Shown piece after piece: positions 24,664 through 37,700 of a stretch of DNA of 60,000 bases. The position numbers were made by a program, and so were the translations under genes. A model generated the notes under the pieces. That model was not told the origin of the DNA, ran no database searches, and saw only the letters and a program-made list of their open reading frames with translations. The DNA is from Membranipora membranacea (taxonomy: Eukaryota > Bryozoa > Gymnolaemata > Cheilostomatida > Membraniporidae), in contig OU612065.1 in the NCBI GenBank assembly GCA_914767715.1, forward strand, positions 13,332,001 through 13,392,000, in the 5' to 3' direction. Positions within the stretch are counted from its first letter, which is position 1; every line of letters begins with the position of its first letter.

Positions 24664-27226
24664 TTATAGCTTGTCCAAGTAGTTCTCAAGGCCTGGAATT
24701 CCTTCTCTCAAACCCTTGCGCTTTCTTGTATCACTTATCACAGCACCCGATATCGAAGTAGGGTCCAGAGGATCACCTGGCATCATCTGCCAATGATCAT
24801 ACACCAGCTGTGGGAAAGCTTGTCCTCCAGTCGCTGCTCTCAATGCTGATGTGAATCCTGAAATAGTCAAAAAGAACATTTATTGTTGGTCATAGGATTA
24901 GAGAAGTGAGTGTTCGTAGGAGTAATTTCCTTAGTTGACAATATTTTTGTTTCTTTTCACTCACGGACACTGAACTTGCATCACAGTTCAAACAAAGATG
25001 ATATCATTTTCTAATGTTACCTACCAAAAGACTCGTTGACGGGCAGATAAGCCTTGACAACCTCCATGGGAGTTCCGGCAGTCTTCTCACTACCGATTGG
25101 GATACCACGACGCTTGCTTAGAACTCCAAAGATACCGCCTGCTGCTTCCGAGGGTACCTGAGCAATTGGAAATCAAATCTAATAATTTCGCATTCAGAAA
25201 CTCAGTATCAAACATACAAATACCAGGAGCAAACTAGAAATTCATTTTTTTACATGGTTTTAAGCGAGCCTGGGCAGGCTGTCGGGGGTTGGCTAATTTT
25301 AAGCAGCCTAAAACCAAACCTAACACAGACAGATGTAATCTACGCTACTCGAGGAAAGAAAAAAGACATTAAATATTCGGTCAAATAAAGGTGGTTGACT
25401 TTAAAGTAATCTGTTACATAAAGGGAATGATTTACTTACTTGAATTTCAACCAGATACACTGGCTCACAGAGTCTTGGTGAAGCGGTGAGCTGAGCTGCA
25501 TACATGCAGCGTCTGGTAGTGGGAATGATCTGCGCACCACCTCGATGACTACCATCTGTATGTATCAGTGCATCATGGAGACTATATCGGACTCCCCTCA
25601 TATTCTCCTCGCAAAGTACTCCTTCTTTAGTTGCCCACTGCATTAGAAATAAAAGATGTTATACTATACTGAAAGTAGAAGCTATTGCAGTATTACAAGT
25701 GTTTGTCATGTAACCCGCTATCAAGTGTATTGGATAGGATAAATTGAGATACTAGTATTTCTGTGGAGGATTTTCATACCTGGAATCCAGCTGAGACACT
25801 GTCTTTGATATCATTGAGGTATTGAACAGCTCTGGTAACATCTGTCATAAGGTTAGCTCCATTTCCATCAGGACCAAAACACCAGATCTTTCGTACATCA
25901 TTAGGGTCCATACTGTACTTCTCTGTCATAACTCGCGCTTTCTCCTTAGGATCTTGCCTTGGGTTGATCGAGCCCTGGAATCAAATGGGGAACATTATTA
26001 ATAGGTAAATAGGTAGTTGATTTGATAGCTGTTTGATTACTTTATCTTTAGTTGTGATGTGGTGTGGTCTTATCTAAAAGGCCTCTTTTTTCAAGACAAA
26101 AGAGGGGTCTTAGAGGTAAGGCTATACGGGAGGGGGGGGGGGCGTCAGACAGGGGGCAAGAGTCTGGGGGACTCAGACTAGGCTAGATGTAGTGTGGATT
26201 GAGCCATTAATATTAACAGCGTCAAACGATATCAACATATTAATCAATATTTTCATTACGAAGAGAAGACAACTACAAGACATAAAATATCAATTCAGAG
26301 CTGAGGAGTGCTATCAATTGTACACAAGATGGCCCATAAAATCGTTTCTGTAATCAGAATAATCGATTGGTGACTCACATTTTCGATTGCTTCAGGCAGG
26401 TCCTCAGGAAGGGGCGCAGCTGACATAAACAGCCTGTTGTGAAGGTTTGGTGATTTGGCCAAACAAACCATACTAGACTTCTCGCCAACAGTTTCTCTGT
26501 AAGACACCAGAGGGTCTGATTTCTTGATTGGGATGCCTGCATGATCCTCTTCCAGATCTTTAAGGCAGATCTCTAGATGTAGTTCACCAGCACCAGCTAT
26601 GATATGTTGTCCTGACTCCTCTACGGAACATTGTACCATCGGGTCCGCCTTAGCAAGTCTCTTTAAACCCTCAACCAGCTTCGGTAGATCACCTGCATTT
26701 TGACATTCCACTGCTACTCTCACTACTGGGCTTACGCTGAATTTCATCGTCTAAAATAAATAAGTTTGGTAAATATGATAGTATAACAGTAGATGAGATT
26801 ACAGTAGTATTTGTTAAAGTTGTTCTTTCAGAAAAGCCTGTCTATGCAAAATCACAAATGTAAATGGACAAACCTTCATGCCATGCGCATCCTTGAATGT
26901 GGTGATGGTGCCAGTTTTTACCAGGTACTGATCGACTCCTACCAGACCAACAATGTTTCCGCATGGAACATCTTCAATTGTTTCTGCTTTCCTGCCCATC
27001 ATCAGCACTGTCCTGAAAAGTGGTATTATTCAGATACGGTTAGAACAATAAATGTTGCAAAGCAAAAACTTGGAGGGGTGATTTTGAAATTGGCAGGTGA
27101 AGATATTTAATCTTCTAATCACCTTTATTTTAGGGATGGAAGATGGCAGAATACATCTATTGGATGAAATAATACACAAGTTTCATCATTACCATACAAA
27201 TGATTGATTCTGAATATAACTATTAA

Positions 27227-27262
<36 letters not shown>

Positions 27263-29935
27263 GGCGAGAAGAAGTTAGATTTGATTGGTCTGGAAGTGAA
27301 GATTATAAAATAAAATGGGATAAAAAACCTACTTTTGGATGTTTTTCTCGAACAGGTCATCCTTTTTGCCTGGGACGAAGTTAGGTCCCATGATTCTGAC
27401 ATTTTGTCTGGAGCTAACGGTGCCGGAAAAGACTCGTCCAAATGCGTAGAATCTTCCTTTGTCGGCTGTAGGTACCATTTTGCTGACATACATCATCAGT
27501 GGGCCAGTTGGATCACATGACTTCATTGCTACCGCAACCTCATCATCACTGGGTCCTTCATATAGCAGTCCTATAAAAACAGGATGGAGGAAATATGTGT
27601 CACCTGCTGTGGGTTATAATTTTTAGTATCATTATCATCATCTTTTATCTATCAGTGATACTTTACACAAAATAATGTAATCTTTTTTCTCAGTAATGAA
27701 AAGATTGGATTTCTCGCGACAAAAAAAAATTAAGTTCTTCATAATAATAGCGTTATTGCTAACACATACCAACTCGGTATTTCTGAGATGTCACAGGCGA
27801 TGGAAGGTACATTGTGATCATTTGGAGAAGTGCATCACCAGCTGGAAGCCATTGCTTCATTGCTACTTTCATCAAAGCCTTTCCAGTTAAATCTCGATCA
27901 GAGCCAGTCAGTTTCACGCCTAATTTCTCAAGAAGAGTGTCTGTTTCCTTCTTGGTGCCTTCCGTAGTTGTCTTGACAACCTTCAAGGGACAAAAACCAA
28001 GATAAGATATCTAACACTTCAAGTATTGGTAAAGTACTCGGTAGCAGCCATCATAAATATACAAAATAGAAACATCAAGTAATTACATGTCTATTGCAGC
28101 AACAAGCCGTTGTATGAATGGACATGTACCCTTAATTGTGCTTGATTCTTTCTATGTTGCCTGGAATTTTATCACACCTTGCTATGACCCTGTCTGACAA
28201 CCTACCTTGATGATGTTGTCCATAATAAAATGGCAGAATCCTCGAACAGCACCATTGGCGTCGCTTTTTTGCCATTTTTTCGTCTTGTAGTTGAAGAAGT
28301 TTTCTCCCCACAACTTTCTCATCAGCTTTTCCTCGGCTATGCCGAATTTAGCCGCATACATCTCAGCAAACTGATTCAGAGTGAATGCCCAGCCATGTAA
28401 ACCTGCCCCAAATCCTACTGTACCGCTCTGAGGTGCAACCTAAAAGAACACAAACAACTTAAGTTGATAATCATATTATCGATCAAATGAAGATGTTTGA
28501 TAGAAAAATGTGTCGACTATGGAACTGTACGGGCACCTTGTGACATAGATGGAACAAAGTTTTGGAGATTGAAGACAATAATTGCTTTGTGCTCTGCCTC
28601 CTTATTTACCTGGATGTCACCCATTGGTCCATCTTCCTCAGCATAGGTGGAAACAATGACGTTAACATTCTCTATCACTCGCTGGAATGTCTGGTACATG
28701 TCTTCTGATGTCATCTGGAGAGTCATGATTGCCAGATCAAGCTTGTTCATGAAAAGAATAGGCTTTATTCTTTCTGATATAGCCTGTCTCAATACAGTCT
28801 CTGTCTGAACACACACTCCTGCATAAATCAAAGGCAGAAATGTATTTTTAAGAAATCAGATGAATGAAAACCTAAAAAAGCAGATGAATATTTCTGTTTG
28901 GAAAGGAAGCTGAGCTCAAATTAATAAAATGCCTATTGGATGTTACTAGATGAGTTTTACCTGAGACAGCATCAACAACAACAAGTGCACCATCAGTAAC
29001 TCTCAAAGCAGCGGTCACTTCACTGGAGAAGTCAACGTGTCCTGGGGAATCAATCAAGTTTATCAAGAAACCACGAGTCTTGTCGGTCTCCTGCTTGATT
29101 TCATCAAGATTCTTTTTCTCAAGCTCATAGTATAGAGAAATAGCCCTGTGAAATGAAAAATCACATTGAAATGAAAATATAGCAACCACGGACTGTAGTC
29201 TCTGGAAAAGCGATGATTCTATTTTAGTCAAGTAATATCGACCAATAAGTAATGTATGAAAATTATGTCCAGTATTCCAATAAGAGTATTCAGAGCAGCC
29301 GAACTATCCATTGCAGCATATTTTTTGTATAACCAAAGAAAAGGTAGGGCTGTTAGCTGTCACACAGGAGACATATACAAGGTTTTTTGTTTTGGCACTA
29401 CATGTAAAACATTTTCCTCAAAATGACTTAGATTGCCAAATGAAATATTAAAAAAAAAATTAAAATTAAGTCAAAACATATTTCTTATAAATTGCACATC
29501 ATTCCAAATAAAAACAAGCTAAACGTACGTTGACTTGATGGTGATACACCTATCTTTCTCATCCTGACGAGTATCAGTGAATCTCTGCTCTCCAGCTTTA
29601 GCCGAGGATATTATTCCAGCCTTACTGATCAATGAGTCAGTGAGCGTCGACTTGCCATGATCAACATGAGCGATCACAGACATGTTACGGATGTTAGTCT
29701 TAACATCCATTATCTCACGGATCTGGTCAATGGTGAAGTTAACCTAGAAGAGTAATTACATTATATTACACATTTTGTCAAGGCATCCTATATCGGAAAT
29801 GATAGAATAAATAGGAAAAATGATTTGAATAAAAAATTTAATAGAAAAAATAAAATAATAATTGTGCATCAAAAATTTTTTTGCAGTGGTGTTTATGTGT
29901 TCTTGCTAATACAATGTCCATGCATCTCTCACCAT
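24664..29935 (-). CDS. EEF2: Elongation factor 2, downstream (diverged) tandem copy B
   Basis: GTPase that translocates tRNA and mRNA on the 80S ribosome. Exons, in transcript order: 29933..29935, 29529..29743, 28961..29145, 28610..28818, 28206..28439, 27770..27980, 27333..27570, 26874..27012, 26379..26750, 25780..25974, 25440..25637, 25025..25157, 24664..24857; 842 codons including TAA. G motifs [14 protein letters not shown] and NKLD are intact, as is the RFTDTR site of eEF2 kinase (Thr57). The first exon is only an ATG followed by a GTGAGA donor; it is inferred from the same arrangement in copy A. The domain IV tip is unusual: around His698 the loop reads [11 protein letters not shown] instead of [11 protein letters not shown]. 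All other parts look intact, so this is a complete gene, not a pseudogene; whether it is modified to diphthamide is open. Confidence 0.95.
26066..26135. repeat. Interspersed repeat related to 59868-59935
   Basis: The motif ATCTAAAAGGCC, a T-run, an A-run, GGGG, and then a TAGAG..GGCTA tail recur in the same order near 59868, inside the CDKAL1 gene. The two halves are weakly self-complementary (AAAAGGCCTC with GAGGGGTCTT). This copy lies in intron 9 of eEF2 copy B. Confidence 0.55.
27230..27258. repeat. (TA)n microsatellite
   Basis: About 14 TA units in an intron of eEF2 copy B. A similar shorter tract lies at about 38442-38463 in TMBIM6 intron 1, and another at about 56446-56462. Confidence 0.95.
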
Positions 29936-30731
29936 TGTTGCAGCTTTGCTGGCTTTAAGTTGTTTCTGATAGAACACCTGTGTTGTATAACTGCTCTTTG
30001 GAAGTGTGCTTTCACTATGAATTACATATTGAATGTGCTTTCAAATTGTACAGCATGCATCTTTTATACTCGCTCACTGCAGGATATTAACACAGAGTAA
30101 GGATCCTTACTCTGTGATATTAATGAATCAAATCAGACGTAATCAATATAAGTAAATGAATTGCAGTATGATGGTGCAATTCACAAATGGTGCAATTCAC
30201 AAATGGTGCAATCAATCAACTACATTGGGGCAATCGGCTTTATAATTTCAAGTACCAACCACTGCTTGCAGTTGTACATTCATGGAATGTAATTTAGAAT
30301 CTACAACCCACTGTAAAAGAGGAAAAGGCTTCCTTACACATGTGAAGGGGACAAAATATTACCCCCACATCTAACTAAATGGGACCGTTGGATGTCATCC
30401 TATGCGGGCAATACCAATCACACATACGCATGCCCCTTGTGTATCATCCACAGCTCAACTGATATTACCCTGTAGGAACTGAGCTAATTCTGTGCATGTA
30501 GAGTACATATATCCTTTAGTCGATGCTTTATCATATCGCAACCACCATTTAGTTATACAGTCCATAAGCTCATCCCACATTATTTTTAATTAAAGATAGA
30601 TGGCTATGAGATCTATGCTAATTTCCTTGTGGTTTTACGTGGCAAAACAGGAACGTGTCACTTTTTCAATCCAAGAGTCAATTGTTGCAAAGCTCTGACC
30701 ACCATTGGACATGAGAAATGATAACTAGCAT
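29936..30731. other. Spacer upstream of eEF2 copy B
   Basis: Presumed promoter of copy B. It includes the 26-base palindrome at 30091-30116 and a short direct repeat, CAATTCACAAATGGTG, at about 30177-30208. No coding exon is seen. Confidence 0.5.
30091..30116. repeat. 26-base perfect palindrome
   Basis: CACAGAGTAAGGA meets its exact complement TCCTTACTCTGTG at a GGATCC centre, and the AT-rich flanks (ATATTAA and GATATTAAT) extend the symmetry imperfectly. It shares its core with the palindrome at 6997-7034. Confidence 0.9.
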
Positions 30732-31128
30732 ACATGACAAGTTGGTAGACCCAGAAATCAGGTTTCCGCGGACGGACTCTCAACCCCGAGTACCACTCTG
30801 CGCGTCCCGCATTGGGGGTGTAATTCGGCCCTTGTTGTCATTTATCTCAAGCCAAAACTAGAGCATTCATATTATGAAATGCGTAATTTTACCTGATTTT
30901 ACAAATATTATTGTTGCACTTTATCTTAAAGAGGAGAGATAGTATGTTAATAGGCAATTACTTACAGGTATATGTACTGCGGGGTAGAAAAACATAGTTT
31001 TTCTTGCAACGAAAAGCTTAAAAAGTTTTTTGGGGGAAGGAAGCCGAAAAAAAGGGAGGAAAAGGGGAGATAGGGAGGAGGTGGAAAAAACAGGGAGGCT
31101 CCCTACCAAAAACAGACTTGTCAGGTAC
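30732..31128 (+). mobile_element. Non-autonomous element, about 397 bases, with target-site duplication
   Basis: The element is bounded by direct copies of GATAACTAGCAT at 30720-30731 and 31129-31140. Its ends carry TGACAAGTTGG on the left and ACTTGTCA on the right, a short terminal inverted repeat. A related copy lies in the opposite orientation at 53689-54060 with its own duplication. The shared body includes the GCGTCCCGCA box and a poly-purine segment near the right end. It has no coding capacity. The TSD of 8-12 bases would suit a hAT- or Mutator-like MITE; this is an inference. Confidence 0.8.
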
Positions 31129-31140
31129 GATAACTAGCAT

Positions 31141-31734
31141 TTCATGTCAGAGGCGGCTTGAGCTGCTTGCTAATCCCAAGGCAGTGGAAAGAGAATTAAT
31201 TGGTATTCGTCTGGATAATAATTTCTTCACTCCATCGTCATTTTATGTATGCGGTTCTTCAAGAACCCTGCCTATTTAAAAATCCTTGCAGTTTAAAGGT
31301 GTAAGATGGCTACCATATTCAAACTATTAATTCTCTTATAATGAAATGCAATTCTCCCTACAGCTGAATCTTGTGTTTTGCAATCATTTGACGAATTAAA
31401 ACATGTTGTCACATTGCAAGCTGGCTCAACATGGCCCAGAGCCAAATTCTCCTATACAACAAGAAAAAAGATGCTCAATCATGCTAACAGAGAAAATGGA
31501 CGATGTTGGATTTTTATGTTTATTTTCTATAGTTTATGGGTCATCCATCATATTCAAAATAGACCATGCAGAGCAATTGGCACCACACTAAAAGTAATAA
31601 ATAAGTAGTGCTGTTAAAAAATTCCCTATAGCTTCACACGAGGCAGATGTATATTGAGTTATTGACCTATGTGCTTGTCCGATTAAAATAACTGATCATC
31701 AAAAATCAGACCATACACTGATCTCCCTACACCC
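31141..31734. other. Spacer downstream of eEF2 copy A
   Basis: Contains the 3' flank of copy A and DNA upstream of the inserted element. Two overlapping short open frames near 31378-31608 have no recognisable domain and I do not call them. Confidence 0.45.
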
Positions 31735-34700
31735 TTACATCTTATCGAGATAATTGTCTAGGGTTGGGATGCCCTCCTTGAGTCCTTTACGTTTCCTGGT
31801 GTCAGCAACAACGGTTCCTGGGATAGATGTTGGCTCGAATGGATCTCCAGGCATGATCTGCCAGTGATCAAACACGCATTGTGGGAAGGCTTGTCCTCCA
31901 GTGGCAGCTCTCAATGCTGATGTGAATCCTGAAACACAAAACAATCAATCGATCAGTTTCAGCTAACTATATACAATGTGGCCCAAAGTTTTAAATTTCT
32001 GAGAAGGTGCAATACCCATAGGATTGTTCACCAACACTTCTTGGCAGTCTGGTATAAGGTCATAACAGAATGGTAAGACGCTGCTGTCATTCAAATCGTA
32101 ACTGTTTAAATGCATGAGAAAGTTCATATATCACCTACCGAATGACTCATTTACAGGAAGATAAGCCCGGACAACCTCCATGGGAGTTCCAGCAACCTGT
32201 TCATTTCCGAGTGGGATACCACGACGCTTGTTCAGTACTCCAAAGATACCGCCTGAAGCAGATGATGGCACCTGAAACAGACGCAAACAGTGTTATAATT
32301 TGGGTCTCAGAAATACTTTCCTATTAAGGAAAAAAAAAACACCGAAACATTAGTGATATCTTACCATTTTCAAATGGCAGCAGATAATCTATGAAGGATA
32401 TAAACAAATGGTTCTGAAAAAATAGATGAAAACATAGCATACCTGGATCTCTACAAGGTAGACTGGTTCACAGATTCTTGGCTGGGCTGTGAGCTGACAA
32501 GCATAGATGCATCTTCTGGTGGTTGGGATAATCTGACCACCTCCACGATGGATGGCATCAGCGTGAAGGGTAACATCATGGATGTTAAACCTTACTCCTC
32601 TCATGTTCTCCTCGCACAACACTCCTTCTTTGGAGGCCCACTGAAACACAAACCATGAACACTCTGTACCGAGGATGACAAGGATGTTCAATGTGATTTC
32701 AGTTATTATGAATTATTTTTTCACATTTTGGCAAAATAGCTCAATCACCGTCAATAGCACCTAGACTGTTATATACACACCACCCTGTCCTCTCAGCATG
32801 TGCCATCCATTTCAGCCATACAACACACCATTGTCCTTGGTATGCGTTTACTTTCTTGGTGGCAATGGTCAACATATTAGCCACTTTGCGATTGCAAGGC
32901 TGATAAGCAAGGGATTATCTGGATAAGCACACTATCCACCGATATTTTGGTGCTCACTGTATCTACTCCAAGTTATGCTCAAATCAAATTTGTCAGTTGT
33001 CATGTGATTAGATTGGATGACCGAATGAACAAGTGATAAAGCCACAGCGTCAAGTCAAGACAAGCCTTAGAGCGGAGGTATTCCTTATGGGGAGAGGTCA
33101 TGTCACTATGATTATTTCCGATTGTGTTATCAATAAGGACTTACCTGGAATCCAGCAACAACAGAGTCTTTAATTTCATTCAAGTACTGTACAGCACGTG
33201 TGACATCGATCACCATGTTGGCTCCAGTTCCGTCAGGTCCGAAACACCAGATTTTACGCACTTCATTGGGGTCCATCTCGAACTTCTCGGCTAGCATCTT
33301 TGATCTCTCCTTGGGATCTTGTCTTGGCGTGATAGTACCCTACAAAGAGTAAAGCTTAGGAATTTCAAACAAACCTATGAACAAGATACTTTGCAAATCA
33401 AATATCTATATAAACAAGTGAACAGTCTCACTAGACTGATTGGCTCAGCAGTATGAAATCATCGTGACTCAGATCCGTCTTGAAACAAACATCATGGCCA
33501 AATACATAGTAAAAGTCTATGCACAGGTGGAGTAGAATTACATAAATATCAGCATGTGCTTACATTCTCGATTGCAGCTGGGAGCTCATCAGGCATACCA
33601 GCAGCTTTCATGAACAGTCTGTTGTGCTTGTTCGGTGATTTTGACAGACACATAATGTCAGATTCCTCTGACACTGTCTCTCTGTAGGAGACAACAGGGT
33701 CGGACTTCTTCAGAGGTATACCAGCGTGGTCCTCTTCCAAATCCTTCAGACAGATCTCAAGATGCAACTCTCCGGCTCCGGCAATGATGTGCTCTCCAGA
33801 CTCCTCAATACTACATTGTACCATAGGGTCAGACTTGGACAGACGCTTCAAACCTTCCACAAGCTTGGGAAGATCAGATGGATTCTTGCACTCCACAGCA
33901 ACACGCACGACGGGGCTCACGCTGAATTTCATGACCTGTTAAAATAGATCATTACACTTTCATATGTATTTTACAATCATGAACAGGCTCCAATTTAAAA
34001 ACCACCAGGAGACGATGGATTTTTGTCTCATACAAATTTTACTATCAAATCCACTAGGACCACCGTCACTCGAGCAAAGCTTGTAACAAAACATGAGAAC
34101 ATGACATGGCCCCTTCATTTGTACTGTCGTTATTTTGTGCTTTGGCTCATAGTCAACAGTTAATCAAGATCTTACCTTCATGTTGTGGGCATCCTTGAAT
34201 GTGGTGATGGTTCCAGTCTTCACGAGATACTGATCAACTCCTACCAGTCCGACAATGTTACCACATGGTACATCTTCAATTGGCTCAATGTATCTTCCCA
34301 TCATGAGAATGGTTCTGTGGAAATAAAAAAAACCACATATTTCAGGTCATCCCCAGATAGCAGTTCAAAACTTCATAAGAGTTTGTTTAACAATCAAATC
34401 CAACTAATTTGCACTCCAGCCTAAATGCACTCGCCTTGAATGCACTAAAACTCAATTATCTCAAGCTTTCAGGTTTCAGTTGGTCTTCACTGATAACAGA
34501 CTTATGCTTAGTCAACGTCATATGTTGAGACATCTTTCAAAATACAATAACACTAGTAAGTCAATGTGTTCCTTATTCCACATCACTCCCTCGTCAAGCC
34601 AAAGTTCAGTATCATTACCTCTGAATACTCTTCTCGTAAAGATCATCCTTCTTTCCTGGAAGATAGTTAGGTCCCATGATCCTACATTTCTGTCCAGTGG

Positions 34701-37700
34701 AGATTGTTCCAGAGAAGACACGCCCGAAAGCGTAGAATCTGCCCTTGTCAGATGTTGGCACCATCTTACTGACATACATCATCAGAGGTCCTTTTGGGTT
34801 ACAGGACTTCATGGATAGAGCGACTTCATCATCATTAGGTCCTTCATACAACAGCTCTGCAACAACAAATCAGCGATGATATGCAGGTCAGTGTGTGGTG
34901 TTTAACGAGAGGTATTACTATTCCGACAAATGTTAGGACAGCATTATGCATGCCTGATAAGTTTATGACATTTGCTTGTAAGCATCAACTTACTGTCCGT
35001 GAGTTACTTACCAACTCTGTACTTCTGAGAGGTGACAGGAGATGGCAGGTACATGGTTATCATCTGAAGTAAAGCATCACCAGCTGGCAGCCATTTTCTC
35101 ATGACTACTTTCATCAGTGGCTTTCCGATCAGTTCCTTCTCATCACCAACCAACTTGACACTCATCTTCTCACACAGCTTGTGACAATCCTCTTTTGTGC
35201 CTTCCATTGTGGTTTTGAAAACCTGACAAGCACATAAGTATTTATATCAATTTCACTTGGATTTATGACCAACACAAGCATATGTATCTGCCTCGACTGG
35301 TTCAGCTGTATGAAATCATCGTAACTCAGATCCGTCTTGAAACAAACATCATAACCAGAAACCCCTAACAACTATGCCCCAATTTTACTCATCAAAATAA
35401 CAGTTGCAGTGAAGATAGCATTTTAGATGAATTCAAAAAGAGAGGTTTCTTACATTAAAATTAAACAAAGCCAGTAATCACTGTACCTTCAGGATAGCCT
35501 CCAGGACAAACTGGGCGAAGGCTCTAACACCACCTCCAGCAGAATCTTTCTGCCATTTCTTCTCCTTAGCATTGTAGAAACTGTCTCCCCACAACTTTCT
35601 CATCAGTTTCATCTCGTCGATTCCAAACTTAGCAGCATACATCTCAGCAAACTGCTTCAGGGTGAAGGCCCAACCGTGAAGACCTGACCCAAAACCAACA
35701 GTACCAGAAGCAGGACTGACCTTCAAATTCAACAAAGAGCATGTTAGGAGGCTGCATACAATGGCTTAGCAATCGATCCTTCGGATATAAGGAATGGCTA
35801 TACAGAGCAATCAAGTCAAGATACTAAAAACCTCTGCTGCAAGCAGGCGAATAAATGTGAGCTTATTGAATCATCTATAGCTTGAAACAGAGACATGGAC
35901 ATGAAATTCAGCACTACTTAATATAATGACATCATCACCGATAAGATTGTGCAAATTATTAATCCCAGATTGTTAGTTCTCTTCGAGCTATACAGAATAC
36001 AAATAGCACACATTTCCTTGAGCGACCGTAGTATCTAATGGTCTATAGTGCGAAAAAACTAGTCACCTGAATGTCACCCATAGGCCCATCCTCCTCAGCA
36101 TAAGTACAGACAATAACGTTCACGTTCTCGATGATACGCTGGAAAGTTTGGTACATATCCTCAGCTTGCATCTGGAGTGTGAGGATAGCAAGATCCAACT
36201 TGTTCATGAACAGCACTGGTCTGATTCTCTCAGCAATAGCCTGTCTCAGAACAGTCTCGGTCTGGACACATACACCTATTCAACAAAGACAATATTGTTT
36301 GAATGTGTATTATAGGCTTCAACTATCTATGTGGAACATTTATCTAATAACCTCGCCAGGACAACTTTGCCCAGTATTTAATTCCTCAATTGACAAAAAA
36401 AAAAAATTTGTTACTTCTACATACCAGATACACAGTCAACGACAACAAGAGCTCCATCAGTAACTCTCAGAGCAGCAGTCACTTCACTGGAGAAGTCAAC
36501 GTGACCTGGGGAATCAATCAAGTTGATCAAGAAACCGCGAGACTTATCGGTCTCCTGCTTGATCTCATCCATATCTTTCTTATTCAGCTCATAGTACAGA
36601 GAGATGGCACTAAAAGATAGAGAAATAAAATAAGCCTTGCTTTGGCATAAAACAGCCTGAAACCAATGTATTTCGTTTGAAGTCCTTTGTCTTGGTTGCT
36701 TAGCATTTTCAACCGATCATTGATCAACACAAACAATATGGTACAACTGGTCAGGATATAATCATGTTATTTCTGGCTGGGAGTACCCACAAATAGTTCA
36801 GTGGTCATAAAAATCAAGTCACTTCCTGCGTTTGTGCATGTTTATATTGGTCTTAGATGCAAGGCCCAGACTACTGGGACTTGGACTACAGGGGGACATC
36901 GATTACTGAAAACTGTACAGCGGTTAGTAAAGAATTGAGATAAACGTACGTTGACTTGATGGTAATACATCTGTCCTGTTCATCTTGACGGGTGTCAGTG
37001 AATCTTTGCTCTCCAGCCTTAGCAGATGATATAATTCCAGCTTTACTCACAAGGGAATCGGTCAGTGTGGACTTGCCATGATCGACGTGAGCGATCACAG
37101 ACATGTTCCGGATATTGGTTTTAATATCCATGATCTCACGGATCTGGTCTATAGTGAAATTCACCTATATCAAACAAACAAAATGATTACAGGATCTAGC
37201 TGTGAAACACGAGGTTACAATATCATCTTGTGAAAATTTTAAGCATTACAATTCAAGACAAACGTGACCCAAAAACCGGCTAGGTAAGGTATACAACTAC
37301 ATGTATACCATATGCATATGATTATCCATATCACATTAGTTCAGTGCTAACCATTTATCCTTGGTAGTAGATCTTCATTAACCATAACTGGTCTGCTAGA
37401 TATGTCGAGTCCAATAAGTTACATAATAACATAATACATAATACATAATAAACAAAATACAAAATACATAATAAACAATAACATTGTGTCTTTCATTGTT
37501 GTTTGTTGTGTGTGTATAATACATCATCATGATCATACACGAACATGGAATGGATTATCATTAGAAAGATATATTTATTACTTAGATATCCAACCAAGAG
37601 TATAAAAAAATCACCATTTTGGCTAGTTGGCATCTCTCATAAGTTGATCTTGCTATTCAGTCCATGCGACCAAGTGTCAACATCAGCTGATAAGGTCAGG

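Noticed and set aside
24664-29935. eEF2 copy B as a processed or decaying pseudogene
   Set aside because: It has all introns, no stop or frameshift in 841 codons and intact GTPase motifs.
32641-33144. Possible H/ACA snoRNA in the long eEF2 copy A intron 10
   Set aside because: Several small stems can be drawn (for example ACCATTG/CAATGGT), but no consistent two-hairpin, H-box and ACA layout.
35860-35950. Further C/D snoRNA in eEF2 copy A intron 4 (GTGATGATG with CTGA)
   Set aside because: Only one D-like box at about 30 nt and no closing stem.
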